From Synergistetes bacterium HGW-Synergistetes-1 (GTDB lineage: Bacteria; Synergistota; Synergistia; Synergistales; Synergistaceae), in the NCBI GenBank assembly GCA_002839185.1, contig PGXO01000003.1:62001-126000 (forward strand): a DNA stretch of 64,000 nucleotides, in the 5' to 3' direction. A program made the translations under genes and the position numbers. Positions 25,482 to 34,906 of this stretch are shown here, one piece after another; position 1 is the first letter of the stretch, and each line of letters opens with the position of its first letter. Below the pieces are notes generated by a model that worked only from the letters and a program-made list of their open reading frames with translations, had not been told where the DNA came from and did no database searches.

Positions 25482-26363
25482 TTACTTCTGGGCGGCTGCA
25501 GGAGCCGGGATGCCTCCGAGATTTTCAAGAGTTTTTTCATCTATGTTGACGCTGAACTTTGCCTCAAGTTCCTTAAGTTCGTTCTCCAGATACTCTCTCT
25601 GTAGTCCCTGTGCCGCTTTCTCCCCGGATTCATTAAAAGAAAGCTGCCTTCCGGAACGGCGTTCTGTGACTTCAATGATGTGCCATCCGTAGTCACTCTT
25701 GACAGGCCCGACAAGAGAACCGATCGAAGCTCCGTCGATAGCTGCTTCCACTGGCGCAACCATCATGCCCTTTTCTACCCAGCCAAGATCTCCGCCATTC
25801 TTCGCGCTGTTGGGATCACGGCTGTATTCAGAAGCGACCTTTGCAAAATCCTTAGTCTTGTAGATCTCCATTGCCGCGTTCAGAGCATCTCCCTCTGTCT
25901 GTGTCAGGATGTGCCTTGTGTGAGCCGCGGGGGCTTCATAAAACTCATTTTTATGTGTGTCATAGTAATTCTTCACAGTCTTCTCACTCATGTCCCACTT
26001 AGAGGCGTATTGTTCGAAATATGCCTGCATAAGGATCTGCATCGTCTGCCATTTGATCTGAAAGGCGACATCGGGACGTGAATCAAGTCCCTTTGCCTTT
26101 GCTGCCTCTGCAAAAAGGAGCGCATGTGCCATTTGGTTCACCAGTTCCACTCTCTCAGGAAGTGTCGACTGTGCAAGCATAAGGCCTACCATCATCTGGT
26201 TGCCTCCTGTTGTAGTGGCCATCAGGTTTAGTACCTCTTTTTCATCGAGAGTCGATGTTCCGACTGTCAGGACCGGTTTATCGGCAGCCATGGCAGCTGA
26301 AGTGCCAATTAAGAGAACAAATGAAAAAACTGCAATGACCTTTGTGACTTTTTTGATAGACAT
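25482..26363 (-). CDS. Exported parvulin-type peptidyl-prolyl isomerase
   Basis: A 293-residue protein with a signal peptide (about 1-28, ...SAAMAA), an N-terminal helical chaperone region of the SurA/PrsA kind, and a rotamase (PpiC) domain at about 145-245. That domain contains ARHILTQTE, NGGDLGWVEKGMM and GPVKSDYGWHIIEV. It acts outside the cytoplasm in folding of exported or outer-membrane proteins. A signal peptidase II lipobox Cys is not apparent, so it is likely soluble periplasmic rather than a PrsA lipoprotein. Confidence 0.88.
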   Translation of the reverse strand: MSIKKVTKVIAVFSFVLLIGTSAAMAADKPVLTVGTSTLDEKEVLNLMATTTGGNQMMVGLMLAQSTLPERVELVNQMAHALLFAEAAKAKGLDSRPDVAFQIKWQTMQILMQAYFEQYASKWDMSEKTVKNYYDTHKNEFYEAPAAHTRHILTQTEGDALNAAMEIYKTKDFAKVASEYSRDPNSAKNGGDLGWVEKGMMVAPVEAAIDGASIGSLVGPVKSDYGWHIIEVTERRSGRQLSFNESGEKAAQGLQREYLENELKELEAKFSVNIDEKTLENLGGIPAPAAAQK

Positions 26364-26420
26364 AACAAAATCCCTCCTGGATCTTCCCTGTTATTTTAAA
26401 AAGCAGAACAAATGCTATCA

Positions 26421-26468
26421 CAAAAAACGAAAACCCGAGAGGATAAAAATACATATCATCCTCACGGG
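26421..26468 (-). terminator. Terminator of the ctsR-mcsA-clpC operon
   Basis: On the minus strand CCCGTGAGGAT (26468-26458) pairs with ATCCTCTCGGG (26444-26434) across a loop and is followed by a T-rich run. It begins 18 bases after the clpC stop. Confidence 0.8.
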
Positions 26469-26486
26469 CTTTGTTATTTACTCAGA

Positions 26487-28961
26487 TCACTTTTTTTCTG
26501 TCTCGAATTTCAGTTCTCCGTCGGCGACAGTTACCAAAACTTTATCTCCTGCTTTGACAGTTCCCTCAAGCATAAGATTGGAGAGAGAATCCTCCACCAT
26601 CTTCTGTATTGCCCTGCGAAGAGGCCTTGCTCCGTACCTGGGGTCATAACCGCGCTCAAGAAGCAGTTTTTTTGCTTCTTCATCGATTTCCAGAGTTATC
26701 TGGCACTCCGAAGTCCTCGATTTAACCTCATCCAGCATTATATCCACTATCCTGAGCAGTTCTTCCTTTCCAAGCGGGTTGAATACTATGATCTCATCGA
26801 CCCTGTTGAGGAATTCGGGCCTGAAGCCCTTCCTTGCTTCATCCATGACAATGCTCTTCATTTTGGCGGTATCTATGCCTCCGACAGCACCTTCCACCTC
26901 TGCAAATCCAAGGCTGCGTCCCTTCATGGCCTCAGTCAGTCCGATATTGCTCGTCATTATGATGACGGCGTTTCTGAAATCCGTCAGATGTCCCTGTCCA
27001 TCAGTAAGTCTTCCGTCTTCCAGCAGCTGGAGCAGTATATTGAAGACATCCGGATGGGCTTTTTCTATCTCGTCAAAAAGGACTACCGAGTATGGCCTGC
27101 GCCTTATTGCCTCTGTAAGCTTGCCTCCCTCTTCAAAACCTATGTAGCCCGGAGGGGCGCCTATCAGTTTAGCGGCTTCGTGCCTCTCCATATATTCGCT
27201 CATGTCGAGCCTTATCATGGCATCATCGCTGCCGAACAAAAATTCCGCAAGCGATCTTGCCATTTCAGTCTTTCCGACTCCTGTGGGTCCAAGGAACATG
27301 AAGCTTCCAACCGGCCTCTTGGGATCCTTCATACCGCTCCTTGATCTTCTGATCGCACGCGCGACAGCCTGTAGCGCCTCATCCTGTCCAACAAGTCTCT
27401 GCCTTATCTCGTCTTCCATCCTCAGAAGCCTGCGGCTCTCTTCTTCCGTAAGCTGTGTGACGGGAATTCCTGTCCACTCTGAGACGATAGAAGCGATGTC
27501 CTCCGCTTTTACGTCGGGCGTGAACTGGTTCCTTGATTCAGTCCAGCTTTTGCGCCACTCAGCTATCTGTGCAATAAGATCTTTTTCCTGGTCCCTTAGG
27601 TCAGCTGCCTTTTCAAACTCCTGGGCTCCGACCGCGGCTTCTTTTTCTCTTCGGATGTCAACAACGCTTCTCTCAAGCGCTTTAAGATCATCCGGAATTT
27701 CAAGCGTCTGAATCCTTGCCCTTGCAGATGCCTCATCTATGAGATCTATGGCCTTATCCGGCAGAAATCTTTCTGTGATGTAGCGCTGGGAAAGTCTTGC
27801 TGCTGCTTCGAGCGCATCATCAGTGATCTTAACTCTATGATGGGCTTCATAATTGTCCCTCAGTCCCATCAATATCCTTACCGTATCCTCTTCTGTCGGT
27901 TCTTCGACCTGGACCGGCTGGAAACGTCGTTCAAGTGCGGCATCTTTTTCTATGTACTTTCTGTATTCGGTGATCGTCGTCGCTCCTATTACCTGGAACT
28001 CTCCCCTTGAGAGGCTTGGCTTGATGATATTTGCGGCGTCGACAGCGCCTTCCGCTCCTCCGGCTCCTACCAACGTGTGTATTTCATCTATAAAGAGAAT
28101 TACTTTTTTAGTTTCTCTGACCTCTTTTACGATCCTGCGCATACGCTCTTCAAACTCGCCCCTGTATTTAGTTCCTGCTACCAGGTTGGCAACGTTAAGC
28201 TGCATGACACGTTTGTCTTTAAGGATCTCGGGGATCTCTCCTGAAATGATCCTCTGGGCAAGTCCCTCGGCTATGGCTGTTTTACCCACACCTGGTTCAC
28301 CAATCAGTACAGGGTTGTTTTTGGTCCTGCGCGAAAGTATCTGGACTACCCTCTGTATTTCCTTATCCCTTCCGATCACCGGATCCAGCTCCCTGTTCCT
28401 GGCCATGTTCGTAAGGTCTATGCCTATCTGGTCAAGAGTCGGTGTCCTGCTCTGCTTCGGGCCTTCCGATCTGCCGGGCAAGATCTCCTCAGCCTTGAAA
28501 GGATCGGATTCGGGCTCAGACTGGTTTCCGTTAATGATATTCCTTACCATCATCCGCGTCCTTATAAGATCCATTCCATGAGAGGCAAGGAGCTGAGCAG
28601 CCATGCCTTCACCTTCTGCAAGTATCCCGAGAAGAATATGCTCTGTACCTATGTAATTGACTCCCATCTTTCTGGCTTCCCTCATGGAAAGATCTATCAC
28701 AAGTTTTGCCCTTGGGCTGGAGGGAAGATCCACAGGTTCAGATCTGGGTTTTCCTGTTCCGATAAGGCTCTCTATCTCTGCTTTGAGCACTTCATGATGC
28801 AGCCCGTAATTTGCAAGGATCTGAGTAACTATTCCATCAGCATCATCCAAAAGTCCTAAAAGTATGTGTTCTGTTCCTACGACCTCGTGTCCAAGACGCA
28901 AAGCCTCACGATGGGCAAGCTGGAAAACCCTCTTGCCCCTTTCAGTAAAATTCTGCCACAT
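26487..28961 (-). CDS. clpC: ATP-dependent Clp protease ATPase subunit ClpC
   Basis: An 824-residue HSP100 unfoldase. It has two N-terminal Clp repeats (1-145), AAA module 1 with GEPGVGKTAIAEG, a middle region with a UVR-like segment (FEKAADLRDQEKDL near 430), AAA module 2 with GPTGVGKTEMARS, and the C-terminal D2-small domain. It feeds substrates to ClpP and works in protein quality control. It is the third gene of an operon with ctsR and the mcsA-like gene and is expected to be repressed by CtsR through the operator at 30000-30016. Confidence 0.96.
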   Translation of the reverse strand: MWQNFTERGKRVFQLAHREALRLGHEVVGTEHILLGLLDDADGIVTQILANYGLHHEVLKAEIESLIGTGKPRSEPVDLPSSPRAKLVIDLSMREARKMGVNYIGTEHILLGILAEGEGMAAQLLASHGMDLIRTRMMVRNIINGNQSEPESDPFKAEEILPGRSEGPKQSRTPTLDQIGIDLTNMARNRELDPVIGRDKEIQRVVQILSRRTKNNPVLIGEPGVGKTAIAEGLAQRIISGEIPEILKDKRVMQLNVANLVAGTKYRGEFEERMRRIVKEVRETKKVILFIDEIHTLVGAGGAEGAVDAANIIKPSLSRGEFQVIGATTITEYRKYIEKDAALERRFQPVQVEEPTEEDTVRILMGLRDNYEAHHRVKITDDALEAAARLSQRYITERFLPDKAIDLIDEASARARIQTLEIPDDLKALERSVVDIRREKEAAVGAQEFEKAADLRDQEKDLIAQIAEWRKSWTESRNQFTPDVKAEDIASIVSEWTGIPVTQLTEEESRRLLRMEDEIRQRLVGQDEALQAVARAIRRSRSGMKDPKRPVGSFMFLGPTGVGKTEMARSLAEFLFGSDDAMIRLDMSEYMERHEAAKLIGAPPGYIGFEEGGKLTEAIRRRPYSVVLFDEIEKAHPDVFNILLQLLEDGRLTDGQGHLTDFRNAVIIMTSNIGLTEAMKGRSLGFAEVEGAVGGIDTAKMKSIVMDEARKGFRPEFLNRVDEIIVFNPLGKEELLRIVDIMLDEVKSRTSECQITLEIDEEAKKLLLERGYDPRYGARPLRRAIQKMVEDSLSNLMLEGTVKAGDKVLVTVADGELKFETEKK

Positions 28962-28967
28962 TCAGCT

Positions 28968-29453
28968 TCACACATCCTTTTCTTTTTCAGTCTTTTCTTC
29001 CAGGTCTTTTATCTGATCCCTGATCTTAGCTGCAAGTTCATAGTTTTCTAATTTAACGGCATCTGCCATCTCGTCTCTCAGCAAAGAAAGCTTATCTCTT
29101 TTCACCGCAGGTACGCCTATGTTTTCAGCACAGGGGATCTTCTCCGCGCATTTTTTCTCAGTCGGCGCAAGCATAGACCATGAAATGGGCTCGCCGCAGT
29201 GGGGGCAGGTCAATTCGATGTCTGCATCGTCATTCATTCCGGTCATTGCAGGTAATATCAGATCTTTGAGAGCTTCCTGGAGATCCAGTATCCCTTCAAG
29301 AGAGAATGTCATTTTCATCATCTTAGCGGCCTCGTCAAACGGTATGACTTCTTTAGCACACTGCTTGCAAAGATATTCGACAGCACGTTTTCCGTTTACG
29401 ATCCTCACAAGATGCACTTCGGCATTATTTGCACCGCATCTTTCGCACAGCAT
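28968..29453 (-). CDS. mcsA: McsA-like zinc-binding protein with UVR domain
   Basis: A 161-residue protein with CxxC pairs at C3/C6 and C29/C32, another (CPHC) in the middle and a C-terminal UvrB/UvrC interaction motif (about 130-155, LENYELAAKIRDQIKDLEE). In Firmicutes McsA activates the arginine kinase McsB, but no mcsB gene follows here: clpC comes next. The start at 29453 has GAGGTGATCC upstream; the frame extends to 29477, overlapping ctsR. It probably acts as a ClpC adaptor or redox/zinc sensor without a kinase partner. Confidence 0.85.
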   Translation of the reverse strand: MLCERCGANNAEVHLVRIVNGKRAVEYLCKQCAKEVIPFDEAAKMMKMTFSLEGILDLQEALKDLILPAMTGMNDDADIELTCPHCGEPISWSMLAPTEKKCAEKIPCAENIGVPAVKRDKLSLLRDEMADAVKLENYELAAKIRDQIKDLEEKTEKEKDV

Positions 29454-29463
29454 TAGGATCACC

Positions 29464-29955
29464 TCATCCAAGCGCAAGGCTTGTTAGTATTTTTTTCAGC
29501 AGTTCAGCTCTCATCAGATCCCGCCTGTACGGCGAAACATCAAAGAGTGACCTTCCGTTTTCCTCCTGACTTCTCAGCGCCACTTCGATAATAAGGCGTT
29601 CCCTGGGGGAAATTACATCTCTGTTTTGAAGATTTACCAACAGTTTCCTTGATTCCTGTTCCGTTATTGCATTTCCTACAAGGTCTGCAAGATGAACTAC
29701 CTCTTCATCACAGTTGTTGAACGTCAGCTGGATAACTTTAATGTAACCATGCCCGCCTCTCTGGCTCTCAACGAGAAATCCGTTTTCGGGGGCAAACCGG
29801 CTTCTTAGTACATAGTTGATCTGACTTGGCACACATCCGAATCTTTCGGCCAGATCTTTTCGCCTTAGAGATACCTCCCCTACTTCGTTTTCTTCCAGAA
29901 GCTGGGCAATGTATTCCTCGATAATTTGGGTAAGACTTGATGACGGCAAGGACAT
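29464..29955 (-). CDS. ctsR: Transcriptional repressor CtsR
   Basis: A 163-residue repressor of class III heat-shock genes, with an N-terminal winged helix-turn-helix (LAERFGCVPSQINYVLRSRF) and the RGGHGYIKV wing that is the family's hallmark and heat-sensing loop. The start at 29955 is supported by GGAG eight bases upstream; a GTG at 29964 is also in frame. It is the first gene of its own operon, with a CtsR heptad repeat over the promoter. Confidence 0.93.
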   Translation of the reverse strand: MSLPSSSLTQIIEEYIAQLLEENEVGEVSLRRKDLAERFGCVPSQINYVLRSRFAPENGFLVESQRGGHGYIKVIQLTFNNCDEEVVHLADLVGNAITEQESRKLLVNLQNRDVISPRERLIIEVALRSQEENGRSLFDVSPYRRDLMRAELLKKILTSLALG

Positions 29956-29986
29956 TCGTGTCACTCCATTTCCTTAGACTGGAACG

Positions 29987-30016
29987 ATTATATAATTTTG
30001 GTCAGTATAAGTCAAG
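29987..30016 (-). promoter_or_regulatory. ctsR promoter overlapped by a CtsR operator
   Basis: On the minus strand -35 TTGACT (30015-30010) and -10 TATAAT (29992-29987) are 17 bases apart. Read on the plus strand, 30000-30016 is GGTCAGT-ATA-AGTCAAG, a tandem heptad that matches the CtsR consensus (RGTCAAA-NNN-RGTCAAA) at 5 and 6 of 7 positions. The operator covers the -35 box, so binding would block transcription: autoregulation of the operon. Confidence 0.8.
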
Positions 30017-30148
30017 GATAAAAGGGCGGAAGCAGAATGCTCTGCCGGAATGAGAAAGCATGCATTTTTTCAGAAAAAGAACCGGGCAAAAACCGGCATT
30101 TGGGGGTAACAAGAGATCAGCAGAGGGGGTCAGGAGCCTGCGGTATTT

Positions 30149-30745
30149 TTAATTGTGTTCGCCGGCCTTGTCTTCCTTGCCTTCGATCAGTCTCTGTATA
30201 TTGCCCTTGTGGCGCCATGTCGAAAGCGCCGCCAGGAAGAGGCCTGCCAGATAATATGGGCGCGGCATCCCCAAGAGCGGCATGAGGAGGGCGGAAGAAA
30301 AGAGTGCTGTTATGGAAGCCACACAGACATACTTTGTTGTCTTGAGGACCGTATACCATACAACTCCTCCTATGAGAGCAGGGAGGGGATTGAAGAAATC
30401 AAAAAATGCAAATACACCGAATGTCGTAGCCACACCTTTGCCGCCTTTCCATCCAAGCCAGACAGGGTAGTTGTGGCCAAGGACCGAGAAGACACCAGTC
30501 AGTGCCAGTATAATGCTGCTCTCAGTAAAGAAAGATGCCATGAGCACAGCTATACCGCCCTTAAGCATGTCAAAGACAGCAACAGCGATTGCCCATTTTT
30601 TTCCGAGCACCCTTCCTGTGTTTGTCGCGCCGATATTGCCTGACCCGAAGTCACGGACATCCTGGCCTTTCAATATTTTTACGGCAAGGTAGCCTGTAGG
30701 GCACGAACCTGCAAAATATCCGAAAATAAGCCAGAAAATTGACAT
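30149..30745 (-). CDS. plsY: Glycerol-3-phosphate acyltransferase PlsY
   Basis: A 198-residue integral membrane enzyme that acylates glycerol-3-phosphate from acyl-phosphate at the start of phospholipid synthesis. The conserved segments are FGYFAGSCPTGYLA, DFGSGNIGATNTGRVLGKK and the GWKGGKGVATTFG motif. The start at 30745 is chosen from GGCGGTGATC upstream. Confidence 0.95.
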   Translation of the reverse strand: MSIFWLIFGYFAGSCPTGYLAVKILKGQDVRDFGSGNIGATNTGRVLGKKWAIAVAVFDMLKGGIAVLMASFFTESSIILALTGVFSVLGHNYPVWLGWKGGKGVATTFGVFAFFDFFNPLPALIGGVVWYTVLKTTKYVCVASITALFSSALLMPLLGMPRPYYLAGLFLAALSTWRHKGNIQRLIEGKEDKAGEHN

Positions 30746-30778
30746 TAGATCACCGCCGATCAAAACTTATTCACAGAG

Positions 30779-30815
30779 ACTAAAAAAGCGCCATCCCGAA
30801 TTAACGGAACGGCGC
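30779..30815 (-). terminator. Terminator after the OmpH-like gene
   Basis: On the minus strand GCGCCGTTCCG pairs with CGGGATGGCGC (one or two wobble pairs) and is followed by TTTTTT. It lies 18 bases after the stop. Confidence 0.8.
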
Positions 30816-30832
30816 CCAACTTATTCAGAGTT

Positions 30833-31252
30833 CTACCTCTTAAGGGCGGTCACCACATCATTTGTGATATCGATACCGCCATAGTAGACAAGTCCCTTGT
30901 TCAACACTATTGTGATGCCCTTCGTCTTGGCGACCTTTGCGATAGTCTCTTTGATCTCCTTAAGGATAGGGTTCATTAATTTGGCCTCTTCTTCCCTCAT
31001 CTCAAGCTGAAGGGTCTGTACGATGTTGGCCTTTTTCTTTTCATCAGTTTCCTTGTCGAATGCAGCCTTAGCCGCTTCAGATTTTTTCTTTCCTATTGCA
31101 TCGATCTGCTGCTGAGCCTGCTTGAATTTCGGAAACTGCTGAAGCACTGTCATCTCATCAACAAATCCCACCTTCTCATCTGCTGCTGATGCAACGGTAT
31201 ATACAGAGAATATTGCAAGCACTGCAACCAATAATACTGCCAATTTTTTCAT
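30833..31252 (-). CDS. OmpH/Skp family periplasmic chaperone
   Basis: A 139-residue protein with a clear signal peptide (1-23, ...VASAA) followed by VGFVDEMTVLQQFPKF, the standard OmpH opening, and a Lys/Glu-rich coiled-coil arm. The C-terminus holds the small beta domain (ITIVLNKGLVYYGG...DITNDVV). Skp-like trimers hold unfolded outer-membrane proteins in the periplasm, so this gene argues for a diderm cell. Confidence 0.9.
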   Translation of the reverse strand: MKKLAVLLVAVLAIFSVYTVASAADEKVGFVDEMTVLQQFPKFKQAQQQIDAIGKKKSEAAKAAFDKETDEKKKANIVQTLQLEMREEEAKLMNPILKEIKETIAKVAKTKGITIVLNKGLVYYGGIDITNDVVTALKR

Positions 31253-31327
31253 CTGGTGTAACCTCCTGTAATTTCCTGTCTGAGTTCACGGAGAATTTTA
31301 TATCCTGATATGGATATTGTCCATAGC

Positions 31328-33175
31328 TTATTTTACCATTCTCCGCCTGAAACGGCGCTCCTGAACAAGGCATTTATTGTCATTTCCTATCAGATCTTCG
31401 CGTCCCGCTTTGATCAGCGCTTTTTTAACTGTTGCAGCGTTTTCCGGAACCCAGTACTGCAGCAGGGACCTTTGCATCTCTCGTTCTTCATGATCCCTGG
31501 GGACGTAAACCTCTTCTCCTGTCATTGGATCGATGCCGGTGTAGTACATGCATGTCGATACCGATCCCGGGGTCGGTGTAAAATCCTGTACCTGCTCGGG
31601 CCTCAGTCCGCTGTCCCGGATAAACTCAGCCAGATCCACAGCCTCTTTGAGGGTCGACCCGGGATGGGAGGACATGAAATATGGGACTAGAAACTGTTTC
31701 ATTCCAAGTTCCCTGTTTTTCTTCCTGTAAGCATCGATAAACTCAACAGTGACATTTCGCGGGACTTTTTTCATTAACTTCAGGACTGCGGGACTAACAT
31801 GTTCCGGCGCGATCTTTAGCTGACCGCTGACGTGATATCTGCAAAGCTCATCGAGAAAATCAGTTTTTTTATCCTCAAGTATGTAGTCGTACCTCAGCCC
31901 TGAGCGGATGAAAACTTTTTTTATCCCCGGGATCTCCCTCAGTTTCCTAAGGAGATCGATATATCGGGAATGATCCGCTTCAAGCTTTTTGCATGGCCCG
32001 GGGTAAAGGCATGATTTTCCGGCGCACGTGCCCTTCTTATCCTGGTCAGGGCATGACGGTACAACAAAGTTGGCCGTGGGTCCCCCAACATCATGGATGT
32101 ATCCCTTGAAATCCTTCATTTTCTTAAATGACGATGCTTCTTCGATCATAGACTTGTCGCTTCTGGTCTGAATGATCCTTCCCTGGTGCATGGCAATGGC
32201 ACAGAAGGAGCACTCTCCGAAACATCCCCTGTGGCTGGTTATGCTGAATCGGACCTCTTCGAGCGCCGGGATACCGCCGGCCTCATCATAGCCGGGATGG
32301 GCGGATCTTGTGTAGGGAAGGTTGTAGACCTTATCCATCTCTTTCTCGGTCATGGGCCTTGCAGGCCTGTTCTGTACGATATTCCAGGCCCCTTGATCCT
32401 GCATGAGCCTGCTTCCCCTCGAGTGGTTCTGTTCAAGGTAGAATTTTTTGAAAGCCTGTGCAAAGACTTTTTTGTCTGACCTGACTTCTTCAAAAGAAGG
32501 CAGGACAACTGCATCCGCTGCATTGGTGGGATCGTGGGTTTTCCAGCAGGTACCGGGAACGTCCCTTATCTGGCTTACTTCTCTTCCCTGAGAGAGCGCG
32601 TGTACTATCTCCGTAACAGGAAGTTCTCCCATGCCGAAGACGAGCAGGTCGGCACGGCTGTCAGCAAGTATGGACCTCCTTACGTCGTTGCCCCAATAGT
32701 CATAGTGGGCCATCCTTCGAAGGCTGGCTTCGATCCCTCCGATTATCAGGGGGATTTCCTTCCACAGCTCCCTCACTCTGTTGCAATAGACTATAGTGGC
32801 CCTGTCAGGGCGCAGCCCTGCTGCTCCGCCCGGTGAGTAAGGATCTGTCTTTCTTTTTTTTCCCGAGGCTGTGTAATGGTTGAGCATTGAATCGAGATTG
32901 CCCGCAGTTACCATTACACCCAGACGAGGCCTTCCCATTTTTTTGAAATCTTCGGTGCTCCGCCAGTCAGGCTGGGCAATAATGCCGACACGAAAGCCAA
33001 GTTTTTCGAGCCACCTTGATATTATCGCGTGGCCAAAGCTTGGGTGGTCAACATATGCATCTCCCGATATGACAAGAAAATCCAGCTCTTCCCAGCCGCG
33101 CTTTTCCATGTCTTCCCGGTCAATGGGTAAAAATTTATCTCTCTCTGGCTTCTGGTCCTTTTTTGCTTTTTCCAC
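31328..33175 (-). CDS. YgiQ family radical SAM protein
   Basis: A 615-residue protein with an N-terminal B12-binding-like region (about 30-230), a radical SAM cluster motif CFGECSFC (CxxxCxxC) near residue 320 and a C-terminal cysteine-containing extension. The sequence GGPTANF and the LKIAPEHVSP segment are typical of the UPF0313/YgiQ family. Its chemistry is not established. The start is a GTG at 33175 with GGAGAG upstream. Confidence 0.9.
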   Translation of the reverse strand: MEKAKKDQKPERDKFLPIDREDMEKRGWEELDFLVISGDAYVDHPSFGHAIISRWLEKLGFRVGIIAQPDWRSTEDFKKMGRPRLGVMVTAGNLDSMLNHYTASGKKRKTDPYSPGGAAGLRPDRATIVYCNRVRELWKEIPLIIGGIEASLRRMAHYDYWGNDVRRSILADSRADLLVFGMGELPVTEIVHALSQGREVSQIRDVPGTCWKTHDPTNAADAVVLPSFEEVRSDKKVFAQAFKKFYLEQNHSRGSRLMQDQGAWNIVQNRPARPMTEKEMDKVYNLPYTRSAHPGYDEAGGIPALEEVRFSITSHRGCFGECSFCAIAMHQGRIIQTRSDKSMIEEASSFKKMKDFKGYIHDVGGPTANFVVPSCPDQDKKGTCAGKSCLYPGPCKKLEADHSRYIDLLRKLREIPGIKKVFIRSGLRYDYILEDKKTDFLDELCRYHVSGQLKIAPEHVSPAVLKLMKKVPRNVTVEFIDAYRKKNRELGMKQFLVPYFMSSHPGSTLKEAVDLAEFIRDSGLRPEQVQDFTPTPGSVSTCMYYTGIDPMTGEEVYVPRDHEEREMQRSLLQYWVPENAATVKKALIKAGREDLIGNDNKCLVQERRFRRRMVK

Positions 33176-33305
33176 CGATCATCTCTCCACTTGTTTCAGC
33201 TGTCAGCCACAGCATCAAATTTAATCGCCTTTGCCCGTGAGCGCCTCAGTAATAGTGCCCCTTTTTAACCGTTACTGCTATAGTATACCTTTAGGACTGC
33301 GGGGG

Positions 33306-34010
33306 ATGGATTTGAAGGAGACTCTCAGTATAAATTCGATCAACTTCGAGGTACGGCGAAGCATCAGGCGCAAAAGGATATCTGTGGGTCTGGATACCAC
33401 GGCAGGAGCTTTCTATATAGCCGCGCCGACCAGGCTCTCAGCAGGTGAAATAAGCCGTACCCTCCTTCCTCAAATCGACGGATTAATTAAAAGGATCAAA
33501 AAGAGTGAAAATAGAATTATTCCTCCGCACAGGTATGAGAATGGTGAAAAATTCTTTTATAAAGGGGTAGAATATCCCTTGAAGCGCATCATCTCTGACA
33601 AAAACGAAACACTAAGGCTTGAAGATGCGACCTTTTACATAGCGGATAGTACATCAGGCAGTGAAAGAAAAACTTTTGAGACTTGGTACAAAAGGACCCT
33701 TTACGAGGAAATACGCGGGCTCCTTCCTTTTTGGACAAAAAAGATAAAGGTTAATCCAACTTCAGTAAATATCAAGACAGTGAAGTCTATCTGGGGAAGC
33801 TGCTCAGCCAAAGGGAGCCTGACTTTTTCGACAAGGCTTGCGCTTGTTCCGCCTGAACTCCTTGAATATGTCATAGCGCACGAACTATGCCACATGCGGC
33901 ATATGGATCATTCAGCCGCCTTCTGGAAAGAACTTACGGTATACATAAGCGACTGCAGGGAAAGAAGAAAATGCCTCAGAGATAGTGAATACCTATATAA
34001 ATGGTGGTAA
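33306..34010 (+). CDS. M48/YgjP-type metallopeptidase-like protein
   Basis: A 234-residue protein of the YgjP/WLM-like family. It has an N-terminal beta-rich part (INFEVRRSIRRKRISVGLD), a conserved WGSCSAKGSLTFSTRL segment and the zinc motif HELCHMRHMDH near residue 195. The frame is open to 33231; I prefer the ATG at 33306, preceded by AGGACTGCGGGGG. Substrates of the family are not well defined. Confidence 0.85.
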   Translation: MDLKETLSINSINFEVRRSIRRKRISVGLDTTAGAFYIAAPTRLSAGEISRTLLPQIDGLIKRIKKSENRIIPPHRYENGEKFFYKGVEYPLKRIISDKNETLRLEDATFYIADSTSGSERKTFETWYKRTLYEEIRGLLPFWTKKIKVNPTSVNIKTVKSIWGSCSAKGSLTFSTRLALVPPELLEYVIAHELCHMRHMDHSAAFWKELTVYISDCRERRKCLRDSEYLYKWW

Positions 34011-34048
34011 TGAAACAAACAAATTAGATCGGGAGCTGTATAAATAAT

Positions 34049-34906
34049 ATGAACGAACCTTTTTCCTATCCGAATAATTTTTTGCGCTTCCTCGGCACCG
34101 GAGGCGCGAGATTTGCAATGCTCAAACAGCTTAGAAAAACAGGCGGCATATGGTTCACTTACGGAGGCCTGAATGGCGTTGTCGATCCGGGACCGGGGTC
34201 CCTTTATCACATGTGCAGCGCTACTCCTCCTCTCGATCCGCATGAACTGAGGGCAATAATGCTCACGCACAGGCACCTTGACCACAGCACGGATATTAAC
34301 GTAACAGCGGAGGCAATGACAGGAGGCGGCTTTGAAAAACAGGGAATGGTAGTGCTTCCCGAGGATTCAGCCTTTGGCTCAGGTCCGGTGCTTCTCAAAT
34401 ACATTGCGCAAAAGGTCGGTGCTGTTGTCATCGCGGAAGACGGCAGAAGAATAGACCTTGGGATGGGAGTTACCGCGGAACCTGTGATGCACATCCACCA
34501 CGGGGTGGACTGCTTCGGCTACATATTCCGCAAAAATGGTCTCAGGACATGGGGAGTAATAAGCGACACAAGACCCCTCGAGCACCTGGCAGAAAGATAC
34601 AGCGAGTGCTCATTCGTCTCTTTGAACGTGACCTTCCCCAACAAAAAACCAAGACTCGATCACATGTCGGTTGAGGATGCCGGCGAACTTCTGCAGAAGC
34701 TGCATCCGAAGGTGGCCCTGATCACTCACATGGGGGTCATTATGATAGAGGCGGGGCCGGAAAAATTCGCAAAGATGATATCAACGCCACAGACAAGAGT
34801 GATCGCAGGTCAGGATGACATGATAATAAATCTGGACACGCTAATTGCATATTCAGAAATTAAGACGGGATGTACAGATAGCTCTTTTCTGTCTATAGAT
34901 GGCTGA
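34049..34906 (+). CDS. Metallo-beta-lactamase-fold hydrolase
   Basis: A 285-residue MBL-fold protein with the metal-binding motif THRHLDHS near residue 75, a second histidine region (HIHHGVDC) and SDTRPLEHLAE further on. A GTGGARFA opening is like RNase Z and phosphonate-lyase-associated members. Substrate unknown. It runs downstream of the YgjP-like gene, with a 38-base gap. Confidence 0.85.
   Translation: MNEPFSYPNNFLRFLGTGGARFAMLKQLRKTGGIWFTYGGLNGVVDPGPGSLYHMCSATPPLDPHELRAIMLTHRHLDHSTDINVTAEAMTGGGFEKQGMVVLPEDSAFGSGPVLLKYIAQKVGAVVIAEDGRRIDLGMGVTAEPVMHIHHGVDCFGYIFRKNGLRTWGVISDTRPLEHLAERYSECSFVSLNVTFPNKKPRLDHMSVEDAGELLQKLHPKVALITHMGVIMIEAGPEKFAKMISTPQTRVIAGQDDMIINLDTLIAYSEIKTGCTDSSFLSIDG

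Noticed and set aside
26412-27344. 310-codon plus-strand open frame opposite clpC
   Set aside because: Long, but antisense to a fully conserved clpC; composition is that of a shadow frame.
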